This document shows positions 35,913 through 45,672 of a stretch of DNA of 64,000 nt, piece by piece. Numbering within the stretch: the stretch's first letter is position 1; each line of letters opens with the position of its first letter. The position numbers and the translations under genes were made by a program. A model generated the notes under the pieces. It ran no database searches. It was not told the origin of the DNA and was given only the letters and a program-made list of their open reading frames with translations. The stretch is from Chitinophagaceae bacterium (GTDB lineage Bacteria; Bacteroidota; Bacteroidia; Chitinophagales; Chitinophagaceae): positions 744,001 to 808,000 of the forward strand of contig JADJDJ010000002.1 in assembly GCA_016702745.1 (NCBI GenBank). Direction: 5' to 3'.

Positions 35913-37335
35913 AATTTTTTTCCTCCTGGTTCTTGGTTCGCTCTGCATTTGTCCATTGATGCAGGCACAGCTCAATACCGAGAATCAGTTTGCAAAGCCA
36001 TTGAAGGAAGTACTCAATGAAGTACAAAAAAGATATGGGATAACCATCCGCTATGTTGATAGCATGGTAATGAATAAGAAAGTGACCTATGCCGAATGGA
36101 AATTCCGGGCTGATGCAGAAACCACCCTGGATAATATCCTGAAGCCGCTGGAAATGAAAGTGAGAAAGGAAAAGGAGAAAGTCTATAAGCTGGCTTATTA
36201 TGAATATTATCGCTGGGAACCCAGGGACGGTTGGGCCGAACTGGATCGCATCGCCGCTCAATACAATAATCTGGAAGAATGGGAGAAACGGAAATCGGGA
36301 ATGCAATCCTGTTTGAGAGAAGCCATGGAATTATCCACGCTACCCGCTTCACCGGGTACCTTACCCATCCGGACAAACCTGCGGAAATTTCCCGGCTATA
36401 CAATCGAAAACATGGCCATCGAAATTTTACCGGGTGTTTGGGTCAATGGTTCTTTGTACAAACCAGAAAAATTCAAAGGAAAGATTCCGGTGGTACTGCA
36501 TCCGCAGGGACATTGGGACAAGCACCGTTATCGGGCCGATTGCCAATACACATCTGCTTCTCTTGCGAAGATGGGTGCCATGCTTTTCAACTACGATATG
36601 TTTGCCTGGGGCGAATCATTATTGCAATGCAAACAGGAAGATCATCGCCAGAGCCTGGCCATGACCCTGCAAACACTGGCCAGTATCCGGATACTGGATT
36701 ATCTCTTATCACAAAAAGATGCGGATACCAGTCGCGTGGCGATGGTAGGTGGTAGCGGCGGCGGAACACATACCGTGATGATGTCGGCCATTGATAAAAG
36801 AATTAGGGTTTCCGCACCGGTTGTCAACCTCTCTTCTTATTTCTATGGCGGTTGCCCCTGTGAAAGCGGACAAAATATACATGGCTGCATGGGAAGAACC
36901 GATAATCTTGAAATTGCAGCAATGGCCGCTCCACAGCCACAATTGGTGGTTAGCGATGGGGGCGACTGGACCGACAGAATGCCAGAACATGATTTGCTGT
37001 ACCTGCAAAAAATGTATCGCTGGTATGGAAAGGAAGAAAACCTGGTGAATGTGCACCTGCCCGATGAAAAGCATGATTTTGGTTTCAGCAAACGCAAAGC
37101 TGTCTATGAATTTTTTGCCAAACAGCTTCGGTTGAATCTGACTTCAATACAGGTAGCGGATGGCAGTCTGGTGGACACTACGATCACATTGGAGCCTGAA
37201 ACTGCATTTTATGTATTTGGAGCGAAAGGAGAAAAGCTACCTGCACATGCCGTTAAAGGCTTTGATAATATCCGCAAACTGTTTTATGAGCAGGTGGATA
37301 AAGCCGCGAAGATCAGCGGTATTAAATCGGATTGA
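35896..37335 (+). CDS. secreted alpha/beta hydrolase, acetylxylan-esterase-like, with STN-type N-domain
   Basis: 479 residues with signal peptide MKKRYKIFFLLVLGSLCICP. Residues about 30-95 (PLKEVLNEVQKRYGITIRYV) resemble a secretin/TonB short N-terminal (STN) domain. The hydrolase follows: IPVVLHPQGHWDKHRY, GAMLFNYDMFAWGES, nucleophile Ser in VGGSGGGTH, an Asp near SDGGDWTD and His in DEKHDFGFS. It is probably periplasmic and deacetylates plant-type polysaccharides. STN before an esterase is unusual. It lies among remnants of rhamnosidase-like and symporter genes, so it was likely part of a polysaccharide locus. Confidence 0.72.
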   Translation: MKKRYKIFFLLVLGSLCICPLMQAQLNTENQFAKPLKEVLNEVQKRYGITIRYVDSMVMNKKVTYAEWKFRADAETTLDNILKPLEMKVRKEKEKVYKLAYYEYYRWEPRDGWAELDRIAAQYNNLEEWEKRKSGMQSCLREAMELSTLPASPGTLPIRTNLRKFPGYTIENMAIEILPGVWVNGSLYKPEKFKGKIPVVLHPQGHWDKHRYRADCQYTSASLAKMGAMLFNYDMFAWGESLLQCKQEDHRQSLAMTLQTLASIRILDYLLSQKDADTSRVAMVGGSGGGTHTVMMSAIDKRIRVSAPVVNLSSYFYGGCPCESGQNIHGCMGRTDNLEIAAMAAPQPQLVVSDGGDWTDRMPEHDLLYLQKMYRWYGKEENLVNVHLPDEKHDFGFSKRKAVYEFFAKQLRLNLTSIQVADGSLVDTTITLEPETAFYVFGAKGEKLPAHAVKGFDNIRKLFYEQVDKAAKISGIKSD

Positions 37336-37346
37336 TTGATCTGTTA

Positions 37347-37604
37347 ATGCTCAAAAGACAAAAGCCGGGCGCCATCACCCTGGCAACTGATCTCAACGCA
37401 GATGGGGTGGAAGTGGATATTGGTGGATTGGACAACCGGCCCAGATTCGAGAACCAGTTATTGAATGATACGGTCAGGAATCAGTTTTTTCAAACAGCAA
37501 ATGAGAGAAAAGTGGAGATCATCTTTCTGACCATGACCGGTTATATGCACAGTCCTTTTACAGCTGAATTTATTTTCTATTCCGTAACAATTATTAGGTA
37601 TTGA
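37347..37604 (+). pseudogene. sugar phosphate isomerase/epimerase (TIM barrel), central fragment
   Basis: The open frame reads ITLATDLNADGVEVDIGGLD, NRPRFENQLLNDTVRNQFF and VEIIFLTMTGYMHSPF, which matches the early beta/alpha units of AP-endonuclease-type sugar isomerases (EVDIGGL and the LxMTGxxxxxF strand). Both the true start and the C-terminal two thirds are missing; after SPF the codons become unrelated. One more gene cut by deletion in this stretch. Confidence 0.5.
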
Positions 37605-37630
37605 TTATTTTTGTCGCAGTATAGTTGTGA

Positions 37631-37960
37631 CGGAGGAGACCCGGCGGGGAAGTAATAGAAAAGAGTAAAAAATATTGGATCAATATTGATACCCCCCATA
37701 ATTTGGCTACCGTTCAAATCAATGGAAAGGAAGCAGGTATTTTGTGGACCGCTCCGTATCAGCTTGATATTTCAAAGCACCTGAAGCCCGGAAAAAATAC
37801 AGTGGAGAATCTTGTTACCAATACCTGGCGCAACCGCCTGATCGGGGATGAACTGAATCCTGCTGCCAGCAGTAACTGATTTAATTCACCCTATCCGCTT
37901 AAAAATAAACCGCTTCTTCCCGCAGGTATAAGGGGAGAAGTAAAAATTGTTATCCGATGA
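37631..37960 (+). pseudogene. GH106-like rhamnosidase, C-terminal fragment with in-frame stop
   Basis: Codons from 37631 read NLATVQINGKEAGILWTAPY, QLDISKHLKPGKNTVE and VTNTWRNRLIGDELNP, the C-terminal galactose-binding-like end of GH106-type glycosidases. A TGA follows SSN at about 37879, yet the same frame continues with SPYPLKNKPLLPAGIRGEV and KIVIR to the TGA at 37958, as in intact homologues. The N-terminal 800 or so residues are absent. Its stop overlaps the ATG of the DUF5703 gene, so these were once coupled. Confidence 0.6.
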
Positions 37961-40298
37961 GGAATCGTTTTTGTTTTTGATCTTTTTATGCAGTGTTGCA
38001 ACAATTAATGCACAGCTGCCAAAGGCATATAATATTGTCTGGACCACCCAAAGCAAGAACCCATCAGAGTCCATGCCCTGTGGCGGGCATAGCATGGGAT
38101 TAAATGTATGGGTGGAAAATGGCGACCTGCTGATCTATGCCAATCAGAGTGGAGCATTGAATGAAGATAACAACCTGATGAAGGCCGGCAGGATCCGGGT
38201 GAAATGCAATCCCAATCCTTTTGATGGAAAAGTATTCAGACAGGAACTGCATTTACAGGAAGGATATATTACAGTAGCAGGGGAGAACAATGGCATCAAG
38301 GCCACCGCCCGTATCTGGGTGAACGCTTTTGATCCTATTGCGCATATTGATATATCCTCTTCCAAAAAAATTACTGTGGAAGCCAGCTATGAAAACTGGC
38401 GCTACAAAGAGCGTCCATTGGTAAAAAGAGAAAATTTTTCCAACTCCTGGAAATGGGCACCACCTGCTAATAAAACGTATAGCCGCGACAGTATTGAATT
38501 CTGGACCGGGGCTGTCCGCTTTCATCACAACAACGGACCCCGTACCATCTTTGATAGCACGGTGGCCTATCAGGGAATGAATGAAGTTAAAAAGCAACTC
38601 TACGATCCATTGAAAAACCGGGTCTTTGGCGGTGTGTTCGGAGGAAGAGGATTTGAACCGGCAGGCACTGTTTCCGGTGTATATGAAGGAACGGATTTTA
38701 TGGCCTGGAAACTCAGGAGCGAAAAAGCCGCTTCAACACACAAGTTAAAACTGGTTTTGTGCAATAGCCAGGATCAGTATACAGAAACCAGTCTGTCAAC
38801 TTCCCTTTGGTACCTGAAAGCAGCGATGTTCTACAGTCTGGAAGAAGAAAAGACCGCTTTTACAAAAACGGTGCAGTGGTGGAAGGATTTCTGGAACCGC
38901 AGTTTTATCTATATCGATAAAAATAAAGTCAACAGCGGCAGCTGGTCAATTGCCCGTAATTACCAGCTCTTCCGTTATCAACTTGGCTGCAATGCCAAAG
39001 GGGAATGGCCCACCAAGTTCAATGGCGGGTTATTTACCGTGGATCCGCATTATACCGATTCTGTGAACAAGGGATTGAGTCCCGATTACCGCAACTGGGG
39101 TGGGGGCGTGCATACGGCACAAAACCAGCGGCTGGTTTATTTCCCTATGATCAGGAGCGGTGACTTTGATTTAATGCAATCACAGTTTGAGTTTTACCTG
39201 CGGATACAGAAAAATGCGGAATTAAGAAGCAAGGTCTACTGGAGCCATGAGGGAGCCTGCTTCACCGAGCAGATGGAAAACTACGGACTGCCCAATTATG
39301 CAGAGTATGGTTCCAAAAGACCGGCTGATTTCGACAAAGGAGTGGAATACAATGCCTGGCTGGAATATGAGTGGGATACCGTGTTTGAATTTTGTCTGAT
39401 GATGTTGCAGGAAAGCCGTTATACCGGAAAAGATATCAGCAGCAAGGTTCCCTTTATGATGAGCTGTCTCCGCTTTTTTGATGAACACTATAAATACCTG
39501 GCCAGGAAAAGGGGCATCAAAGAACTGGATGGGAATGGTCACCTGGTATTGTATCCGGGTTCGGCAGGGGAGACCTATAAAATGGCGAATAATGCCAGTT
39601 CTACCATTGCTGCTTTGCAAACCGTCAGCAAAGAATTACTGGAACAGTTGCAGCAGCGTTCGAATGATCCGGTAAAGGACAGCAGTCTTCTGCAATCCAT
39701 TGTGTACCTGAATGCATTCATCAAAAGAATTCCTCCGTTGAATTATACCAGTATCAACGGACATACCGCCATCGCTCCTGCCAAAACCTGGGAAAGAATC
39801 AATAACGAAGAGCCCATGGCCCTGTATCCTGTTTTTCCCTGGGGCATCTATGGCGTGGGTAAACCCGGATTGGATACGGCCCTCAATACCTGGAACTATG
39901 ATCCCGATGCATTGCGTTTCCGCAGTCACAAAGGATGGAAGCAGGATAATATCTGGGCTGCCCGTTTAGGACTGCGGGAGGAAGCCTGGCGCCTGAATGA
40001 ATTGAAACTGGCCGATGCACCCCGTCGTTTTCCCAGTTTCTGGGGACCGGGTTTCGACTGGGTACCGGATCATAACTGGGGCGGCAGCGGCATGATCGGT
40101 CTCCAGGAAATGTTACTACAGACCGATGGCAAAAGGATCTTACTATTCCCCGCCTGGCCGGCCGATAAGGATGTACATTTTAAATTACATGCGCCCTATA
40201 ACACAACGGTGGAAGCCGAATGGAAAAACGGCAAACTGGAAATGCTGAAAGTGATACCGGAAGAGAGGAGGGGGGATGTGGAGGTGATTGGGAATTGA
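37957..40298 (+). CDS. DUF5703 protein, GH95-like (alpha/alpha)6 glycosidase (frameshifted in signal peptide)
   Basis: The family product (about 780 residues) is intact apart from its start. The ATG at 37957 gives MRNRF, then the T run 37968-37972 lacks one base; with six T the signal peptide reads MRNRFLFLIFLCSVATINAQ. As written, only a TTG at 37947 opens the correct frame. YNIVWTTQSKNPSESMPCGG and HSMGLNVWVENGDLLIYANQ are the DUF5703 start; later PHYTDSVNKGLSPDYRNWGG, GAYL-type helices and PGSAGETYKMANNASSTIAA form the helical barrel. Related to GH95 fucosidases, hence probably a secreted deoxysugar-releasing enzyme. Confidence 0.75.
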
Positions 40299-40328
40299 GA
40301 TATTGGGATATTTTGATATTGGGATATT
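40299..40328. repeat. short direct repeat after the DUF5703 gene
   Basis: GATATTGGGATATT occurs at 40299-40312 and again at 40315-40328, two bases apart, directly after the stop codon. No function assigned. Confidence 0.6.
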
Positions 40329-40426
40329 AGAAGAAGAGGTCTGCTGGTTTCAACGTTAAATCGTTGGTGATAGGGCGGTATTTAATGTTTGACCAGCCCG
40401 GGTGCTGATGATTAAAGAGCTCACTC

Positions 40427-40606
40427 TTAAGATAATAATGCTCCACAAATACCAGCTCCAACCAGAAACAAAATACCTGCCATGATCAATAATTTTTTTG
40501 CATTTTCTGGACTTGATTTAATCCTAACTAACCCAACAATTAATAAAGATATTGGTATCAGCCAGTATAGCAGAATTAAAAATATTAAAAGTACCATTCC
40601 GTCCAT
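40427..40606 (-). CDS. 59-residue two-helix membrane protein coupled to the radical SAM gene
   Basis: A small ORF on the minus strand. Its ATG (40606-40604) overlaps the radical SAM stop (40608-40606) as TAATG, a strong sign of translational coupling. The product starts MDGMVLLIFLILLYWLIPIS, continues with one hydrophobic helix, a short basic loop (RIKSSPENAKK) and a second helix ending in GAGICGALLS. This gives two transmembrane segments with a positively charged loop that would face the cytoplasm. No known family recognised; it could be a membrane anchor or cofactor of the lipid-modifying enzymes upstream. Confidence 0.65.
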   Translation of the reverse strand: MDGMVLLIFLILLYWLIPISLLIVGLVRIKSSPENAKKLLIMAGILFLVGAGICGALLS

Positions 40607-42009
40607 TATTTTGAATTAAAAGATTGTGCTCTAAGTTTTTCCAAATACTCATTTTTACCATCTCTGTAAAAAAGATTCATAGTCTCAAAAGGGATTATTT
40701 TATAGTCTTTATTAACGATGTGGACACATGACTTCTTTATAGCCCTTACGTCAAAATTATAGGCATCAATAAATTGCATAATTATTATTCTGAATAAATT
40801 TTCATAACTGAGCTGCGGTGCATCCACAAAAGGAAGACAACAAAGTAAACTATGTAGTTTGGATGATGCCTTGTCTGTGGATGTTCCGGTACTGAATATT
40901 TCGAACATTTTACGGTGTAATTCTTGATCTTGCTCATACACAATTGTATTCTTGCTATTATCAAGCAAATCTGTTGGGTTGATGTATCTAGTAAGAGGGA
41001 TATTGTTTCCAGCCAATTTTAATACATATCCCATTACAAGAGCGTCGGGATTACAGGGCACTGGGATTAAATCATCCGGATTGAAAATATCAGTCTGCTC
41101 TAGTATTTTTCTTCTGACTTCGGTAAGAGTAATTCTGTTAGTATCCTGATTAAAGTTGTTGAGCCTGCCTGCTATTTGTGTTGGCTGAAAGGTTACGCCT
41201 CTTACACATTTTTGTTTAAGGGCGTACTCTATTATTTTGCCTATTTCATCTTCATTAAGTCCCTTTTGAAGTGTTACTACCAGAGTTGTTGAAAGGTTTA
41301 ATTTATTCAGATTCTCAATAGCATTTTCCCTTATTTTTTTCAAATTAGCTCCACGTAATGACATCAATGCCGCTTCTTTGAATGAATCAAATTGCAAATA
41401 AATTTCAAAGTCAGGCGAGTAGCTCTTCAAACGCCTGGCGAATTCAAAATCTTTGGCAATTTCAATGCCATTTGTATTCACCATTAAGTGTTTAATCGGA
41501 AGCGTTTTTGCATAGTCAAGTATGTCAAAAAACTGAGGATGAAGTGTTGGTTCGCCGCCGCTAATTTGGATAACATCAGGTTCTTTTTCGTTCTCAACAA
41601 TTGTATTCAACATTTTTTTTACTTCCTCAAGAGTTCTGTGTCTGCCGTAAGTTGGAGATGATCCGGCATAACAGGTTGGACATGTTAAATTACATCTGTC
41701 TGTAATCTCAATTATTGTAAGACAAGAGTGTTGTTCATGGTCAGGACAAAGCCCGCAATCATAGGGGCATCCATAATGAGTTTTTGTATTGAACTTATGT
41801 GGCGTTTCAGATGCTTTGTTATAGTTCCTGATATTTTTATAGTATTCTATATCATCTGCTATCAGCACTTTTGAATTACCATGCTCGGGGCATCTTTTCA
41901 GCATGTAAACATTGCCATTTTCAAAAACGATTTTTGCATCAATCCGTTTTAGGCATTCAGGGCATAAACTAATTGTGTAATCGTAGTATGTGTAATTTCT
42001 GGTAGGCAT
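40606..42009 (-). CDS. radical SAM enzyme, MJ0619/tetraether-lipid-synthase (Tes)-like
   Basis: 467 residues. The N-terminus has a zinc-ribbon-like set (CPEC at 16-19, C40 in RCPEHG). Two CxxxCxxC motifs follow: C81-PYD-C85-GL-C88 and the core radical SAM motif C106-NLT-C110-PT-C113, then ISGGEPTLHP (SAM-binding GGEP). Two such motifs in one chain are the hallmark described for methanogen MJ0619, whose family includes the archaeal tetraether lipid synthase. The chemistry expected is radical activation of an unreactive carbon such as an acyl chain methyl. It overlaps the Lgt-like gene by 41 bases upstream and is coupled to a small membrane protein downstream. Visibly AT-richer than flanking genes. 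Confidence 0.75.
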   Translation of the reverse strand: MPTRNYTYYDYTISLCPECLKRIDAKIVFENGNVYMLKRCPEHGNSKVLIADDIEYYKNIRNYNKASETPHKFNTKTHYGCPYDCGLCPDHEQHSCLTIIEITDRCNLTCPTCYAGSSPTYGRHRTLEEVKKMLNTIVENEKEPDVIQISGGEPTLHPQFFDILDYAKTLPIKHLMVNTNGIEIAKDFEFARRLKSYSPDFEIYLQFDSFKEAALMSLRGANLKKIRENAIENLNKLNLSTTLVVTLQKGLNEDEIGKIIEYALKQKCVRGVTFQPTQIAGRLNNFNQDTNRITLTEVRRKILEQTDIFNPDDLIPVPCNPDALVMGYVLKLAGNNIPLTRYINPTDLLDNSKNTIVYEQDQELHRKMFEIFSTGTSTDKASSKLHSLLCCLPFVDAPQLSYENLFRIIIMQFIDAYNFDVRAIKKSCVHIVNKDYKIIPFETMNLFYRDGKNEYLEKLRAQSFNSK

Positions 42010-42741
42010 TTCTCATAATTAATTTAAATGTTGGAAAATAGTATATCCAACATAGTATACAAAGCCATTGAATACTGCTCAATCCGATAACATAGAAAAC
42101 GTTTGGTTTTAGAAACTCAATAATGAAACGAAATCCAAAGTATGAAATCATAAAAATCTTAAACAAAAGACCATTAACCTTTTTTGTCCATGGGGAAATC
42201 CACTTAAAAAAAAGGAGGAGTAGAATCAAAAAAACAATTTCATACAACGAAATCGGATGTCTGTATAATCCATCTCCTAAATTCATGCCGGTTGGGAAAT
42301 TAGTTTCTTTGCCATATGTGAATTCTGTAGTTCCGCTTAAAAAGCAACCTATCCGGCCAATAATTATACCTATTATTATTGGGAAAGTAAACAAGTCACC
42401 CGAAGAGCGTTTTTCTTTAATAATTTTTTTGAAGTCTCAACGCCAATTAATCCTCCAAAAAGGCCTCCCATGATCGATTTTGTATTTAGCAAAAGGAGTA
42501 CATTACTGGCATTAAATGTAATTAAGGGGTTTTCCAGGAAGCCAATTAGTCTGGAGCCTATAAATGCTCCGGCAATTGCACCGAGGATAATTGAAAGCCT
42601 GTTTTTGTTTGAAATTGGGTCAAATGTCAGCTTACGTAGCCTGATATAGTATCTGAATGCAATAAAGAACGCCAGATACTCTAAAATCAGGTGGATATTA
42701 ACTTTAATTCCGAATATTATAGGCTCAAAAGGTATTGTCAA
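41969..42741 (-). CDS. divergent prolipoprotein diacylglyceryl transferase (Lgt)-like membrane protein (frameshifted)
   Basis: TTG start at 42741 (no ATG available in frame). The front half reads IHLILEYLAFFIAFRYYIRL and GAFIGSRLIGFLENP; the rear half IIGRIGCFLSG, YGKETNFPTGMNLGDG and RHPISLYEIVFL. These are Lgt family landmarks (GRIGxF...YG, HPxxLYE). One base is missing in the T7 run 42424-42430; with it the frame reads through KKIIKEKRSSGDLFTFP, total about 257 residues and seven hydrophobic segments. The GNF of canonical Lgt is GCF here, so a specialised transferase is likely rather than the housekeeping enzyme. First gene of the operon with the radical SAM enzyme. Confidence 0.75.
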
Positions 42742-42780
42742 TATTTCAGGAGTTTAAAAAAGTGAATTTAACGATTAGGA

Positions 42781-42860
42781 CTTGTTGCTGGCTGTATAAA
42801 TTTAGGGAAGCATTCTGCACAGCTCTACAACATTTCTTCAGCTGTTAAAGGCCGAGAGGG
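42781..42860. repeat. diverged repeat, copy 1
   Basis: The segment GGCTGTATAAATTTAGG (about 42790) through TTTCTTCAGCTGTTAAAGG (about 42831-42850) recurs in the same orientation at about 48699-48765. On the minus strand both copies contain codons for RP-I/L-TAEE-I/M-L and PKFIQP, so they may be remnants of one coding family. Copy 1 lies between the Lgt-like operon and the secreted protein gene. Confidence 0.5.
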
Positions 42861-42899
42861 CACGTAATCTGCTAAGGCTAAAGCCAATCTTGGGTACAG

Positions 42900-43534
42900 T
42901 CATTCTATAACAACTTTCAACATGTTACCCTCGCGTTTCAACTTTTCATTAAATGGAGAATAGCGTTCTAAATCAATGTCAGTCTCTAATACTATCTGAA
43001 TAATACCTTTTGTCGGATCTACCTTAATCCAGGGTGAGGACACGTCTTCGGTAATTTTAATTTTTATACTATCGATTGTTTTAAATGAACCAAAACATTC
43101 CAGATCGCCATAATAGCACGAGACAGAATCATTATTAATATGTATGGCCCCATGGGGGTATTCTGTGCCTTTCAAGTCTTTTATTACAGCGAAATTTGAA
43201 GCTTTCTCTTTTCCAGCCTGAAAAGGTAAATAAGAAACATTTATTACTAACAAGTTTTTGAGGTTACTAGAGAACGAAAAAATCTCCCGGTTTTCGACCA
43301 TGTTCCCGCGCTAATCCAGTAGGCTACATCCGGGTATGATCTGAGATTAAATTTGCCATTTGCATAAATATGAAGATCTGCACCAACAAATGCATTTCGT
43401 TTATCGATATAGTGATATAGTAGATTGGTGTCTTTCTTTTCTATGTTACTCTGAGGCATAAGGATGAAGCCCTGACTTATAGACCTGGATGCAGTTAAAA
43501 AAGTAAGAGGTAGTATGATAAGGTATGTCTTAAT
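42900..43534 (-). CDS. small secreted protein, unknown function (frameshifted, start unclear)
   Basis: Minus-strand codons from an ATT at 43534 give a signal-peptide-like IKTYLIILPLTFLTASRSIS and continue MPQSNIEKKDTNLLYHYIDK, NAFVGADLHIYANGKFNLRS and AYWISAGTWSK. The frame then breaks near 43286-43294 (a CCC and a TTTT run are adjacent) and resumes as EIFSFSSNLKNLLVINVSYL to the stop at 42900. Joined length is about 210 residues. The GKFNL...GTWS pattern resembles short Bacteroidota lipocalin-like or MORN-like secreted proteins, without a firm family. No ATG starts the signal peptide, so the true start is uncertain. Confidence 0.45.
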
Positions 43535-43640
43535 GGTAGTAGTCTAGTTTGGTTACACCTAATACAATGTTAACTATTGTGTGCATGATTCAGCAAATAG
43601 AAAACCTGTTCCCAGCCCGGCTATAAGAACATTTCCAGTC

Positions 43641-45417
43641 CTAAAACCCTTTAATCACAGGCGCTGCTTGCCCTTCCCCCGGCAAGGGATCAATTATTTT
43701 TATCTGCATCTTTCCCATTTTGTTGTAACGATCCAGCCAGCGTTTTAAAGCCGCTTCTGCCTCCTCCTTTGTTCCGTAGCTGTTTAAATCGTTGGTGCTG
43801 CCGGTTTCATTGATACAGGCTTCTTTTACCCGGATGGCAAAAGGCCTAAGGATTTTGCTGAATTCTTCAGGACTGCAGGTGATTTGCTGAATCGCGGTAT
43901 GTGTGATCATATTGTTTTGGGAGGAACCAATATCTCTAAAAGGCCTGGAGAGAATAAAATAGAAATAGGTTTTGGGTTCCGCCTTTTTTGTGGTTGGGGT
44001 TGCGGGTCGATCTTCCTTTAAATTTAATGTGGAAATGGCATGCTGGAGACTGAGCTCAGAAGTTAGGTATTTAGTACGGAGCGAATCAAACTTATTCTTG
44101 TCATTCAGCGCTTTTTCTAATGTTTCTTCAAAAAATGCATAGTTCGTTAATGTCACCGGAGACTGTAATAACAATTTGATCCAGGCCCACATTTTCTCCT
44201 CCCCGATCTCTTTTTCGATGGCGGAGAAAATAAGCGGAGCATAATAATAAACATATAATTCCCGGTCTTTATAGTCAGCTTTTGAGCGGATGCCGGCAAC
44301 AGGTACCGGATTCAGGTTTTGCAACGCCCGGACCTTGGATTTCATTTTTTTCCTCATAAAGATCTTTGCTAATTAGCTGCCTGGTCATCTGAAGTGCCAG
44401 AAATTCTGCAAAACCCTCAGAAATCATATCCCCGATTTCAGCATTAAAACTGCGGATTCTTCCAAAATAGTAATGTGCAATTTCATGCGTCATATAGAAC
44501 AGGAATTCCGGCCCTTCCGTTTTACTTAAAAAGGATTTCATACCGGCATCCCATCCCACTTTCACGATACTGGGATAAGAAACAAATAGCCAGGAGTTGT
44601 TTTTAGATACCGGGGTGGTTTGTATATAAACCATCTTGCCTTTGTAAGGGATCCCTGATTTCTTTTCCAGGTAATCCTGAAAGGAGTGAAGGGTTTTCTC
44701 CAGTTCAGTCAGTTCCTTTTCATTGGCATCCGGGTTCAGGAAATAATGGCCATTGATAGAGGTTGCCTTGTAATCACCGGCAAACAGGGTCAGGTCCTGT
44801 GCTGTTTTAGTGCTTAGTTTGGCCCGGGTGCCGGACACCGGCTCGCTACCGTTAAGGTAAATCACCTGACAATCTGCACAGCTGATATCCAGGTCATAGG
44901 TAACGTTTTCATAACGGGTATCTGTTTTGATATCATACAGAATCGGACACCAGGCACTTTGAATGCCATCTGCACGCAGTGTTTTGCCGTTGAAGGCAAT
45001 ATTACCCCTCCAGTCCACCGCACTTGAACTGTCGGTGATCACCGGATACATACCAGTATATTTAAACCGGATGGACCGGGGGAGATACTTTCCGGATGCA
45101 GACCAGGAAGATATATAATAGGCCAGCGATTCCCCGGAGGAAAGACTGTCATAAGGAGACCTTTCGTAATTCAGGGGCTGCATCCCCGGCTCTGCATTTT
45201 TGATAAACTGAATATTCATCCCTGCATTCAGCCGGAGATAATAGTCCTGTAGCCTGGGCATATTGGAAATAACAAGGTCACAGTCAATGGTGCCTTTCTT
45301 AATGGAAATGGTAATATTTCCCTTTACATGTGGTATGGTATCCTGTGAATAGGAGACAAATGATAAAACACATAGGGAAAGAGGGTAAATAAATGCGCGT
45401 AATAGCATGGTAGGCAA
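43641..45417 (-). CDS. M1-like metallopeptidase, secreted (frameshifted)
   Basis: Signal peptide at the start (LLRAFIYPLSLCVLSFVSYS). An N-terminal beta domain (residues 30-220) precedes the gluzincin site: THEIAHYYFG (HExxH) and, 18 residues on, SEGFAEF (third ligand Glu), as in M1 aminopeptidases. An extra T in the run 44345-44351 breaks the frame at LYEEK; removing it continues MKSKVRALQNLNPVPVAGIR to the stop at 43641. Full length about 590 residues, with helical C-terminal part. The Gly-x-Met-Glu-Asn exopeptidase motif of classical M1 enzymes is not visible, so it may be an atypical endopeptidase. Confidence 0.72.
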
Positions 45418-45672
45418 TTAATCCGGTTATTGAAGTTACTCGAATGTCTGTATCCCTGAAATGATTGCTGTTGGTTATTGTAAAGGCTGGTGCTGTTGAT
45501 ACAGCTAATAATGCCGGGTCAGCAAATGAAACGGGTTTAGCGGGTTGTTTATTATCTGAAAGGGGGTACACAGGCAATAAAAGTCATTGGCTTATCCAGC
45601 GGGTTTACTCCAGCACACAAAGTGTATAAAGGATAATACAAAGAGAGGAGCACGGATGGGAAGGAAACAATG

